A stretch of DNA of 64,000 nt from Phallusia mammillata. Lineage: Eukaryota > Chordata > Ascidiacea > Phlebobranchia > Ascidiidae. Shown piece by piece: positions 1 through 12,100 of the stretch. A program made the position numbers and the translations under genes. Below the pieces are notes generated by a model. That model was given only the letters and a program-made list of their open reading frames with translations. It ran no database searches and was not told the DNA's origin. The stretch spans positions 165,525 through 229,524 of the forward strand of contig QLIY01000050.1 of the NCBI GenBank assembly GCA_003260075.1, given 5' to 3'. Numbering within the stretch: position 1 is the stretch's first letter; each line of letters starts with the position of its first letter.

Positions 1-554
1 CGCCGACGCAAGTTTTAGATGCTCTTCTTGCTATTGGAACAAACAAATTACCATAGTTATATTTACGTTTTTTTGCTTTCTTAACTCTTTTCTGTCACTT
101 GTTTAGGTTTCTCTCTATGTTTTAAAAAGGTACCTACTTTTTAACCATCATCTTCTTTTCTTGTTGTCCTCCGGTAATTGCAAAGACTTTAACCGCAACA
201 TCATGTTTAAGCATTTTGTGGAATCCAAAAAGAACGTCCCCGAATCCACCAGAGCCAGCCTCACACGATTCGGGGTTACATTGAATGTCACCCGCATCAA
301 ATTCTCGAAACTACAAAGCAAACACAACAGCAAACATTCACATTACAATTATGCGACAGCGGCTTTTGATATAGTGTTATAGAACACTCGCATTTAAATT
401 ATCTGCCAGTGGCACAACAACAATTTAAGAACGTACTTGGAATCATCTATTTTGAAGTAAAACATTCTCACGTTATTAGGTTATCTACATACTGATCCAT
501 AACTGTGAATAAAGGGTTCTACTTAGTACTTACCGTTTCTGTAAACTCCATCAT
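1..554 (-). CDS. Protein kinase, N-terminal part (runs off left edge)
   Basis: Minus-strand gene. Exon 1 codes MMEFTET (554-534) and ends in a GTAAGT donor at phase 0. Exon 2 (310-138) starts after TTTGCTTTGTAG at phase 0 and ends in a GTAGGT donor at phase 2. A third piece (about 26-1) continues to the edge. Exon 2 carries a glycine-rich ATP loop, GSGGFGDV, followed by HDVAVKVF, in which the lysine is the ATP-anchoring VAIK-type residue; EKKMMVK would begin helix C. This is the N-lobe of a eukaryotic protein kinase starting about 25 residues from the N terminus. The style resembles tyrosine-kinase-like/RIPK kinases, but the subfamily cannot be fixed without the C-lobe. A 3' splice site (TTTGCAG, ending at 588) lies 33 nt before the ATG. 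The gene is divergent from SMURF. Exon 3 has two possible acceptors (exon start 26 or 23), both in frame. Confidence 0.72.
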
Positions 555-587
555 TCAAACAATAACTTTACTTCTGACATTTAGGTG

Positions 588-1180
588 CTGCAAACCTGCT
601 ATCAAACAGGTTCGCAGAATCTTAGCTTCCTGTTTCAAAATGCTTTCGAAATCATCCTAGATCCCCTTTTTTGCTTGTTTGGCTGGAGAAACTCTTGCGA
701 TGTTTGTCAACCAAGTGCGACGGTCCGTGGAAGAAAGAAAAGTTGGGCGAATGCATTAGTCCTCAGTTTTTTGAAGAAAGATGTACAAAGCATAACTCTG
801 TGGCAAAAGGGTCTCATAATATCGCTTATGCATTCACGATAACTTTATTTTACTACCCAGCACCTTCAACTCAATTGTATTTTTTTCAAGTGCAATTATT
901 AGCCATCTTTTCGTCACATAAACACAGATGTGGGGCCGAAGGAATATTGTTTCCAAGCAAGACTTTCATCTTAAACCAACCGTTCTCAAACTGGGGTCCG
1001 CGGTCCTTTAGGGGTCGGTGAGGCAATTTTGGGCGGACCGCGAAAAAGCTGAAGTACTTTTATAATCTTATTTTGTGCCAGTTTGTGTGAATAGATTTAA
1101 ATCACAGTAAAATTAAGAATCGACTGTCTCGAATTGTTAAACATAGCCTTTATTGCATGAAAACTAACAAAAATGCAATT

Positions 1181-1214
<34 letters not shown>

Positions 1215-3078
1215 ATAACTAGCTAAAATCCTGCAATCAACTTTCGTTTTTCTGAAATACGAGGCCTCGAAACAATGGCAAAGGGACCGTTTTGGAAAAA
1301 TAATGAAAAAGTTTGAGAACCACTGTCTTAAACCATTGCTTAAACCTTGAATATGTAGTGTGATTTTAAGTGCAGGAATATAGTTTCTCAAAAATGCTAG
1401 AAAGGTATTTGCAAAAACCGTTTCCAGTACACAATAAAAAAGGATTGACGTTCGACAACTTGTAACTTTTGAGGCCACTTGTAGCGCTAATGGGGCATCT
1501 TTTTCAAATGAGATTGATTGTTTTTGCAGGACAACGATTTGTTGTAGGAACATGAAAAGTATTGATTTTTAATCTGTTGTTTTTGAGCTATTAATTGCCG
1601 TTTTAGAAAGCATTAATATAAATAAATAGTATTTGAAAGTAAATTAAGTTACAGTTGTCATCCCAGTGCAGTTGTTTTCATTTTAAATAGCCTTCACAGT
1701 TCAGTATGTTTAGTTAAAATTGTAACTTTTAAAGTGATTGTAATTAACTTGTATTTGTACAAATTTAAGCAGTGTTGGTGTTCTATAAACGTTTTCTATA
1801 TGTTCACAGAACAAAACCTTTTTTGAACATACATTTTTAACATTTAAACATTCACTGTTACAATTTTCTCAATACAATCAAGCTACAAATATATTTTTTT
1901 ATTTTTGGCACTTACTGTTAGATTAGTTCCTTACTTTTAACTTACTTTTAAAAACAAGACTTACTTTTAAAAACAAGAGAATATCATTTCCTGGCCAAAT
2001 GCAGTAAAATGTGAATTGAAAGTGTATGATATGCTTTAATAGCGAAGCACCTTTCTTTAGTCCTTAATCAAATACTAGTCAAACCTGAATCACTGTAAAA
2101 AACATTTTTTACTTGGTTAAAAACTGTTCATCTCAGTACTAATAAGAAACTAATTTTTCAAAAACAATTATTGTTTCATTAAGATTTGTCAATTACAGCT
2201 TTTGTTTTGTTTTTGTAGGTGTAAACTGTAAGTTAGCAAACATGTGTTGTATACAAATTTGACTACAGCTGTGCTTTAGTTTATAGAAAGGGTAAGATTT
2301 ATCTTTTTTTACATAACAGTACAAAACAATAACACTGTGCTTTGCTTTCAGTTTTTAATATGAGGTCACATTTGGCCTAACCTTTTCCAAAAAATTATCA
2401 CAACCAGTTTTTATTTTATTTTTAATTGTAGAATATTGAAAAGGGGTATGCATGAAGTACATTCAAGTAAAATGTGGCCCAAGTTTTACAGATTTAAAGT
2501 GTATTTATTGGGGTATAAGATCATACCAGAATGACATTTGTGTCAGTTTAATAAACTATATATTTGGAAAACAATTCAGTGTAGTATTATGTCTTATAGT
2601 AGTTATGTGTAGATACCGAAACCTGTGAAACCTGAAAATAGGAAAGAGATTGATTCACTTGTGAAAGCACTTCAACCAGTTTTTATGTCCTGCCGGTGCT
2701 ATCACAGTATTACTTTTGCTGATAGTTTTTGAAAAATGACTTCTAGTTATTAAGCATGTTGATTGGTAATAGCAGAAGCCTTAGTTTTTTTAACTGGGGA
2801 ACTATAGTATAATGAAAAGAACAAAAAAACAGTCCAAAAATGTGAAACAATTGAATAGAGAAGTACTGTTAGAATCATACAGAGTAACAAAAGCAGACAC
2901 AAAATGTTTTCCATAAAAACAGACATATACTTTTAAAGTTTCAGGAAAGCTCTTGTTCGAGGAATTAAAGTGGAAACAGGTATTTCTAAGCTGTAGTTAG
3001 CTTGTTGCAAAGTCATCTAGTGATTGGTATATGGTATTCCAGTGTGTAAAAATCACAATAACATATTTTATTTTGCAG
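588..3078. other. Intergenic region between kinase and SMURF
   Basis: No coding exon was recognised on either strand. It contains the hAT-type element at 977-1325 with a 31-base T run (1182-1212). From about 1600 onward it is very AT-rich and almost free of CpG. Promoters or outrons for both flanking genes should lie here, but no clear core promoter motif was seen. Confidence 0.5.
977..1325. mobile_element. Non-autonomous hAT element, family B (349 bp)
   Basis: The ends are inverted repeats: left CAACCGTTCTCAAACTGG, right AGTTTGAGAACCACTG. Perfect 8-bp target duplications TCTTAAAC flank it at 969-976 and 1326-1333. An 8-bp duplication with CA..TG termini is the hAT superfamily signature. It has no transposase ORF. 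The same family occurs at 44410-45160. An internal poly-T run sits at 1182-1212. Confidence 0.88.
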
Positions 3079-3100
3079 TGTCAACTACCAACGTGCAAGA

Positions 3101-6100
3101 ATGTCTTCATCCTCATCTGCAAGGAACGGAGGAATTATTAAATTGAGACTTACAGGTCAGTGGAAAAATGTAACACCGCATATTCTTAATTTACAAATTC
3201 ATTTCAAGTCAAACATACTGTCAAAAGCAATTAATGATCCGAAATTCATCATTTTATTGTTCAAACACAATTTGATTTAAACTAAATGCAAAATCTGATT
3301 TGACATACTTTTAGGTTATAAATTTCAAAACTATTTTTTTTTGATTTGCGAAGACTAAGTCACACATTTGTTATTGGTTACACACAATTACTCAACCTTT
3401 TTGGGGCTTGACTTCTGGGTTGACAGTCTGTACATTCAGTAGAAGTAAGGTTCCCATACTTCTATGCTGTCAATGATTTGCCAAGAGCATTGATTAACAA
3501 CATTGATAGTGTTTTGCCAGGATGCTAGGCTAAAAACAACGAGACATGGAGCTTGAACTTAATATTTGGTACAAGAATAATTTTCAGAGATATAAATTAC
3601 AACTTAGTTGATGCAGAACACCACATTTGTCAATTATTGCCATAGGTTGCAAGGTTTGGCTGCTCTTTTGCACAAAGAATTCATACAATATCTGCAACAC
3701 TTTGTAATTATCGATATATCAGCAAACTAATGTTCATTTTAATGTTCATTTTTTTATTCTAAGTATTTGATGCTGTTATTTGTTCAAAAATATGCGTCTT
3801 ACAAGTGCAAGAAAGTAATTGATGCGATTAGAATGTGTTTTAGAAATTTACTAAATATGTTTAATGTCAACAACATTTGTCAGTAAGCAAACATTACAAA
3901 GGGGGGGGGGGTGCAAGAAAGTAATTGATGCGATTAGAATGTGTTTTAAAAATTTACTTTATAGATCGACAAATATGTTTAATGTCAACAACATTTGTCA
4001 GTAAGCAAACATTACAAATTTATGAAGTGTTTCAGTGTTCAGGATGACTTTCCTTTTAAAATGCTGTATCTTGATTACTTTTTTGTGTTCTGTTTATTTT
4101 GTACATAAGGATGAAACTTTATCTTCCCTGCAACATTTACTCCAGGCATATATACCTTGCAGCAGCAGCAACAACAACAACCATCAAGTTAAAACACACA
4201 GATTGTTATGTAAAGATCCGGGGGGGGGGGTCTTGATTGCTTTTTTGTGTTCTGTTTATTTTGTACATAAGGATGAAACTTTATCTTACCTGCAACATTT
4301 ACTCCAGGCATATATACCTTGCAGCAGCAGCAGCAACAACAACCATCAAGTTAAAACACACAGATTGTTATGTAAAGATCCAAATAGAAAGTAAAAGGCA
4401 CAGCATTTTTTTTTCAAAACAGTTTACAGCAAACCCCTTGGTAATGATTTATGTTATGGTTTTCTTCTAATTTTGTGAAGTGTGAGAGCAATGTTTTCAG
4501 GGAAGACTTTTTCTCTTTACCGATTACTATTAGTAAGCCTTTGCCCATCTGCGACAATTTGCTCAGGAATAGGGAAATGCCACCAGAGATTGTATCGTTT
4601 TTTCTCGATGTAAGTGCCTTGTCAAAGGCGACCTAAACAGCGGGTTCTATCGCTTGTGTCCCGTTGTCTTGTGTGGCTCACCGCGATTCAAGCGACCCAT
4701 GCAGAGGAACATGTCTGCGTCGCGCCGAGCGTTGTGGCGATAAAATTCCTGCTGCGCTCGTATCTTTGTCAACACGGAGGGCCCGGTGCGCTGCCCGCTC
4801 AGACACCGCCTCCATTTCCTTTCCACCGCGCTGTTTCCTGTGTCTGACGAGACACACTTGACTGGCGGCGTGTCACGTGACCCAGGTTCAAAGGTTGCGC
4901 CCTGTGCCCGGACAAGTGGCTACGTCAGTGATGGAGTTGCCATTACAGAGTTGCAAGCGGGCCCGAAATCTGAGCCCGAACCCGGCCCGAAAAGCCCGGC
5001 CCGACTTGCAACTCTGTGCCATTAGGCTGGAACAACGACAAGGACGAGAGTGATTTTTGAAAGCCGCTGTCGCATTCTTAAGTTGTCTGCCAGTCGAAAG
5101 TTGTTCGGCATTAGTGAAACGATTGTTTGTTGGCGTCTGCGTTTTTACATTACGTAAGGCATTTTTGCGATGTCTTGCGAAAACCATGTTGTTAGACTTT
5201 CAACCTGGACCTGCAAGCAATTTGTCACTCCGACAGAGCAGGTTCAATGCACCGCGCAGGTCCCCAAAATGCCAATTCAATATTGATTTCAACCAAAATT
5301 TTGGCAACGCTCCCCACACATTCCTGTTTTCAGTTCTTTCAACCCGACTTCTGCCCATCAAACTTTAGTTTTTTTATTTTCCGTACTTATACAGGATGCA
5401 GCTAATGTGATTTCTTTTGGTTCTGTCGAGTCGTCGTCTGGCGTCCTGTCTAAAAGGATATTGCTCACAATCGTTTGTCGTACTTGTTTGGAAAACATCT
5501 GGGAGTTTGTCGAGGGTGTCTAACTGCCTATCGCCGGCCGGAATCCAGTCCTTTTTCCCCTCCCAGTGGGTCGCTAAAGCCATCAAATTGTCACAGACGC
5601 GCCAAAGGCTGAGCCACGTTGAGGGAAACCGTTTTACCGTCGCTGTGTCGACGCAATTTAGCCACTAATTAAAAGCTCGGACAGCCTTCACTATCGTGAC
5701 AGCATGTGATCGCCATTGCGGTATTTGCGGCCCTGGTGTATCAGAGTTAACGATGTTTTTTGATCGGAATAGCAAGAATTTTAAGTCAGTTTTTGTCGTG
5801 GTTTGAGGTGGGCTGATTTGCTGCCGTTTAGAGTTTTAGAGGAGGATAAGCAGCTGTTGCAAAATTTGAACTGTTCTGTACCTTTTCCTAAGCCAGATAA
5901 CTTGAAGTCTTGCAGATTGTGAAAACAAAACTATATTAAGCGTATTAATGAATAAGCAACTTGAAGTACGGCATTTTCTATACCCATTGGTTGTTTAAAT
6001 CATAATCTATAAGTGTGCAGTGTGCAACTGCACTCTCTACGTTAATTTAGCTTTTAAAACAAATTTATCTGAACTATATCAATATTGGAAACGTTTTGTT

Positions 6101-9100
6101 CTGAAATTTTTAGCTGTCCTTGCTTTTTCTTGTTCCACCAAACTCGAAAATGGCATCACGTTACAACTTTCATGCTGGCAGTATGTTTCAAGTTTTTTGT
6201 CAGTTTGTTACCACAACAGTTTGAAACGTTTTTGCATAAATCCTCGACGACGCACCGGTTTGAAATTCCACCAATTTGGTTCAAAGCATTTTAAGGGCGA
6301 CAAACTGTCATCTGGCGACAATACAGCAGTTGTTTATGATAACCACCCATGCACACGTGGCATCAATCACCCGAAACTATTTCCCCCAAATTGTCGTACG
6401 TTGCATGAGATAGAGCCCCGCAGGTCATGTATTTGCCACCGATCCGTCAATGTTAGTTTTGTCGACAAGGACACGGCGTTTGTAGCCTTGCCTTGTACTT
6501 GAACCCAGGCAGATTGGGTCGCGGCAAAGCTAACTACGCATTACGAAGACCCCAAGGGAGTTACGCCTACTCCCGACCAATTCTGCGGTTGCAGGCCACA
6601 GCTCACTGGTATTCGTTTTGGTTCTTAATGTGTCCGCAAGATTAAGGTCAAGGGCAGGCAAAAGTCAACTGAACAGTATCAAGTCGTTTTTTATCAGACA
6701 AGGCAAGGACCAGAAAATGGTGTTTACGCCAAAGGGGAAAGTTTTAACTAAAGAATCTTTGCTTCCTCGTATAGCTGTGTGAGGCTTTAAAACGTTTGTG
6801 TGCCAACACTAAATTTGGTCGAAAGGGCGTTTTAATTGGGGTCATGAACGTAACAGTGATACCGTGCTTAAAATCCTGGCACGCGTTCAGTTGTTGCCTC
6901 TCTCAAGTCTCGCGGAGATAATTTTACTGCCCGCTGTGAGACCCCAACGATTATGATGAACAAGGTATTGACTGTCGCTGAATCGACCCTCGTAAAAGCA
7001 GCGCCCGGTGTGGGTTTAAGTATTAACCGCTCGCTGGCTTGACGTTGGTTTCCTTCCCGAGCTAAGGCACGCAGACGGTTTAATCTTATTTTTGTCCGCC
7101 GTTGGCTTGTACCCCACTCTCCCCCTCAACAGCAGGCCGCCACGCACCCCCCGTGTATGACGCAACGCCCTTGCGTGGTGACGTACACTACGCACCGCAA
7201 TAATTATCTCGCGCCTTCTGTGTATTAGCGGCATGAACTCTAGTGCCTTCATTCCAATAGGCGTTTGAAACGCCCTGCTATTGACGCTGATACAATAACC
7301 GGGTGCAGCTGCAGTTGGAAACTGAATAGGCAGCAACAAGTACTCGTCTGATTTTAAAATGTTAACGCTGTTGATGCAGACAAAATTAGCGATCGCCGCG
7401 ACTGGTAAATTGGACTTTTGAGGGTCAAGGGCAGTCAAGGTCACTTGTGCAACGTGGCTAGAGTGTCACTTGCTTTTTTCTTGCACAGCTGTTAGGAAAC
7501 TTGCAGCTGTCTGTCGTCTGTGTATCGTTCTATTCCTGAATGTAACGATTTGGGGACTCGACGCCTCAAGTCCGGAAACGCTACATTTGCAACAAAACCT
7601 TGAATTTTGCGCGCAAATAGTTTCAGCAGGTGTCAGTTGTATCTATTCCGTACCTTAACCCGATTGCCTAGTTTAGTTTTGGTTCCAAGCGAAGAGGGCT
7701 AGGATCAGGATTGCAAGGGCCCTGTGTATTGGATACGCCAGAAGAAGTGAGCGGCCTGCAACGAGGCTAGCCACTTAACCTTGATGCTTGAGCACTCGAA
7801 ACCGAAAACCTCACTTCTTGAGATGGTCGATTGTAGTCAGCCCGATGTCACCTAACAGCGAAATAGCGGTTGGTCTTGCGGCCCTACTTCACACTATTGG
7901 GCTGAGCATTTAGAGACCTCACGCGATACGGCCTTTTACCGCCAATCGAATGAACGCAGGTGTGGACTATGCGAGTTCGCGACTTTCTGAGGGCCTTTTG
8001 TCACCGATTGTTCGACAATAAGACCGCCTGTGACGTATAAAGCGTCTGGGCAAACAAGTTAATCGCGAATTGCGACGAGTCGACTTCTGTCCATGTCGCC
8101 CTTCCCGACTTGTCGCATTAAGGAAGAGTTGACTTGTTGTTTAAATTTCCATCGTACCCCCCACACCGGGAGAACTAGTGTCTGCCTTTAATCAGCAAAG
8201 CAAATATGTGTCTGGCATGTGAGAGTGATTTCATACAAACCCGGCGGATCTTCGTAAACCCGACCCGTCGTTTATCGCAAGTCTGTGGTCGAGTGATGCT
8301 CCAAGGCAAACTGTTGTGAAGTGTTTTTGTGGACCTTTTCCCGAATAACAAGTCAGTGTTTTTTTGTTACAAGCTTGTGTCATGATTCTCAGCTTGCAAC
8401 AGGCTGATTTTCCGGTAGCAAACAAACGTATCTGTCCCGTGCGATGTCCTGATAATATCATATAACACTGGTCGTCGTGTGGTTGAGATCTTATTAGAAG
8501 TTTCTCTGGAAACTTGCCAGGTGTTGTCGGCGCTTCAAAAGTAAGATTGTCGCGAAACAGCTGCATTTATGTCTCCATTTCTCACTAACACGTTGGCTTT
8601 AAAACAGAAACACCCAAGGTGGTCGCGCACTCATTGGCGACACCAACATTGTTTGGAGTTCAATTTCCCACTGTCGCGCATGTGGATTGCCCGAAGAGGA
8701 AACCCTTTTCGCGACAGAAGTGCCCAAGGTCCCGTACGTTACACGATCTACCGTCCACACTCAAAACACACACTTGGGCCACCCTCGACCATGCCCGTTG
8801 ACCCATTAACCCATGTAACCGCAATTTTTGTCGTCAACGTAATGTCTCAAGCCTTCTCGCCGTTCGTGGCAATTGCACTACTCTCTACTAGTGAGCTTGG
8901 GCATTTAATCAGCCTTCGAAATTCCAGGGGTACAATTGCACTGCACTCTTGGTGTTGAGTTACAGCTACGAGTATTTTCTTCACGTAGTCACAATACCGT
9001 TGAACGCGTCCGCCGACCACCTGCGCTACTCCCAGCTATTCCAGTGGTTTCCCACGTGTCAGAGCCCCAAATCTCGCTGGACCTGATCCGTGTATGCTTT

Positions 9101-12100
9101 CGCGCTAATTGGTGGCTGTGTGAAGGACGCACGAACATCCCTTGTTTAGCTGTGATTGACAGGACACTAGATCCACCAAAGCGCACGTTCCTCATTGTCT
9201 ATTTTTTTTGTTTAGTTGAATTCAGTAAACATCAGTTCCCGTTTGGATTAAAATAACGCCCGGAATTGGTGAAGATCCGGATTAACCGATGTCGATTAGT
9301 TCAAGCCATACCTTATTACAAATCGTTTATATCTTTAGATTTGTCGGAATTAGGCGAATATCCCAATCCGGTTCAAGAGAAACAGTTTAGCAACAGTGCT
9401 ATGCATTGTTTTGAATTTTTTTTTACCGATCTCGTAATCTGAAGTTCAGAAGCAATGTGCCAAACACTAACCTTCTCTAATATTGGACGGACGAGTTTTA
9501 CAAAAAGAATCGTTTTCAGTAACTGCAATATTTGAACCTGCATGTTGGCATCAATTACGTAACGTGCCCTTGTACCCTAAAGTTTCTTGCTACGATGCGC
9601 GCAAATTGGGGCAAGAAAAGGAATTTTGTTGACACCGGAAAACCTTTGAAACGGGGCCGAAGGGAAACCCGCGAGAAAGCTACAAAAGGGGGAGTGGGAG
9701 AAAAGAAAGAAACAAAGCAAGAGGAGCGCCGACCGCGCCGAAGACCTTAATTTCTTTCCACGTATCGTACGTTTCTACGTCTCGCCACGGTCCGTTGGGT
9801 ACGACGCCTAGTGTGACGTCAGGTGCGAGAGCGAAAGACGACGGAAAAAAGTGAGTTTGCTGAAAGAGGAATGCGGTTTACGCGGTGCGATGGTCATTAT
9901 TCGCGTTGCCTGGATTTCTGGTCAGGTCACCGCCGGACTTGAGCGCAAAGGAAATTCGACTGTGGCGCTTTGTGTTGCTGGGTTTAGTAGTTTGGACTGG
10001 AGAGATTTAGGCTTGTTTGTTGGTCAGTCAGTTGTCGTTTTTAACCTTTGATTTCAACGTTTAAAGCATTTAGTAGTTAACGCTTGCAAGTACCACGACA
10101 CTTGTCCTTACAGTTCAGCTAGTCCAGGTTTAACATTTTCGTTTTAAAATGTGTTTCTTTTAGTCAAATCTACTGTTATGATAAACAGACATCAAATTAT
10201 GCAGTACGTCAGTTCCCGCAGAATTTCTTTCAAAAAGTACTTTGCTGTTGAGATGTGCTCGAAGCTTATCTCTGTTTAGAATTAACATCCGGTTTCACCT
10301 CGTTAGTTTACATTCAGCGCGTAAACTTGATTATGAAGTTATGAACGCTATGTAGGTGTGTAGTCAGCGAGCAAGACTCGAGGGAAGGGGGGGGGGCGAT
10401 TATGAACGCTATGTAGGTGTGTAGTCAGCGAGCAAGACTCGAGGGAAAATTTGACATGTCGAATGCTGAGGGCAAAAGGTTTAGTCATGAAATAAAAAAG
10501 TGAAACCGGCTCGTAACGTTCGCTGGCGTAAACTCAAATTATGGGCGCTGTGTAGTTCAGGTAGCAAAACTTATCATGGAAAATTCGACGTGTTTAATGT
10601 AGGGGGCGAAAGTGCGCTAATACGTAGGTAGAACAGAAAATTGCTTGCAAGTTATGTCCTATTTTTAACTGTCGGCCATAGAAATAGCTAGAGCTTAAAT
10701 TTCCTGTTTTCTGATTTTTTCGTGTGTGGTTTTGGTAAAAAATTAGGTCATACGAAAAGGTTCGCAAGTTTCAGGAATGTCTAGACACAACATTTGATGT
10801 CGGGCTTCGAACACGATCGCCCCTCACGCCAGCAAAGCCCCTTGGCACGTGAAATTGCATCAGCCCGACTAAACAACCTAAAAACACTCAATATGGCCTC
10901 ATTCCGTGTTGCTTGTAGACATAAATATAACGTTCTCAGGGTGTTACAGCAATTTTATGACTCAGCATTTTTTTCTTGAAATTACGCCACATTTCTCTGA
11001 ACAGATACAGTTTAGAAATTTGAAGCTTGGGGGGGGGGTCCGTATTGTTTGTAGACATAAATATAACGTTCTCAGGGTGTTAGAGCAATTTTATGACTCA
11101 GCAATTTTTTCTGGATATTACGCCACATTTCTCTGAACAGATACAGTTTAGAAATTTGAAGCTTTTTCGTGGAGGAATGGGGTTAGAAACCTTATGCTGC
11201 TTGGTAAGGCGTAACCAGTGGTTTCGCGGTGACAGAATTTCACTAATGACTAAAACGTAAGCACCGGCGCGCAGTCAGCAAGCAAACGGTAAACGTCTTG
11301 AAATGTGTGAGTCAAGTTAGATATGTCGCAAGATCTCTGAGCAACACACCACGGGACTGTCGGTAATCCGCCATTCGATTAATCTTGGAAAGTGGGCGTA
11401 ATGTTTTTCAGAAAATCCGGTCTTGTTGAGTCTAGAGAAGAAGGGTAGACATTTTTAAGCTGTCGTGTCATGCAAGGAAGTTTCAATTTAACTTATTTTT
11501 TCACATGGACAATTATAGAGAAGAGATTTTCCCTAAGCCCGTATTGAAACAATCGGAAACAGATTTTCTTTAAATTTTTAAGAAACATACGCTTGGAATC
11601 CATTGTAAGAAGTTTAACTTTCGATTAAAATTTGTTGACAAGATTCATTATCTATTTTTGGTTAAAAGTATTCAACGACGTGATTATGCACTTTTTGTCA
11701 TTTTGGGTTAAAAATCCACATGGAAGAGTGTTCTATTTTGGAAACTATCTACGATACAAAAAATAAAAGTCTAAAGACGTTAAAATGAGGTTAGCGTTGA
11801 TTCAAAAAATTCTTTCAAAATCACTGTCTTTCTTCTAACTTCTGAACTTAGCAACCTGAGATGACAAAGGATTTACGGGCATAGCCTATGCGGTATTTAC
11901 GTGGGTTGTTTAGGAAGTCCCGCACCCGCTTATAACGTGGATATAGGAGAAAAGATGTAAAGGGTCCAAAGTGCTCAGGCTTGTTTGCAGAATGTTTCAC
12001 GCTCTCACAGCCTAAATAAAGCACAAAAAACGCACTGGGAATACGAGTTATAAAATTAGGTTATCTAAACTTGGGGCTGGAAAAGGAACTTTATAGCAGA

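Noticed and set aside
604..665. Minus-strand peptide DDFESILKQEAKILRTC resembling a kinase helix C
   Set aside because: It lies upstream of the kinase ATG, follows an in-frame stop and lacks a pyrimidine-rich acceptor; could be a relic of a tandem kinase but cannot be supported.
4150..4190. CAG/CAA microsatellite as a coding polyglutamine tract
   Set aside because: It is intronic, interrupted, and its two copies are a contig overlap.
6020..6502. 160-codon open frame on the plus strand
   Set aside because: No domain, no splice context, composition like its surroundings; other strands and frames nearby are equally open because the region is less AT-rich.
7016..7444. 142-codon minus-strand open frame
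   Set aside because: No recognisable family and no supporting splice or start context.
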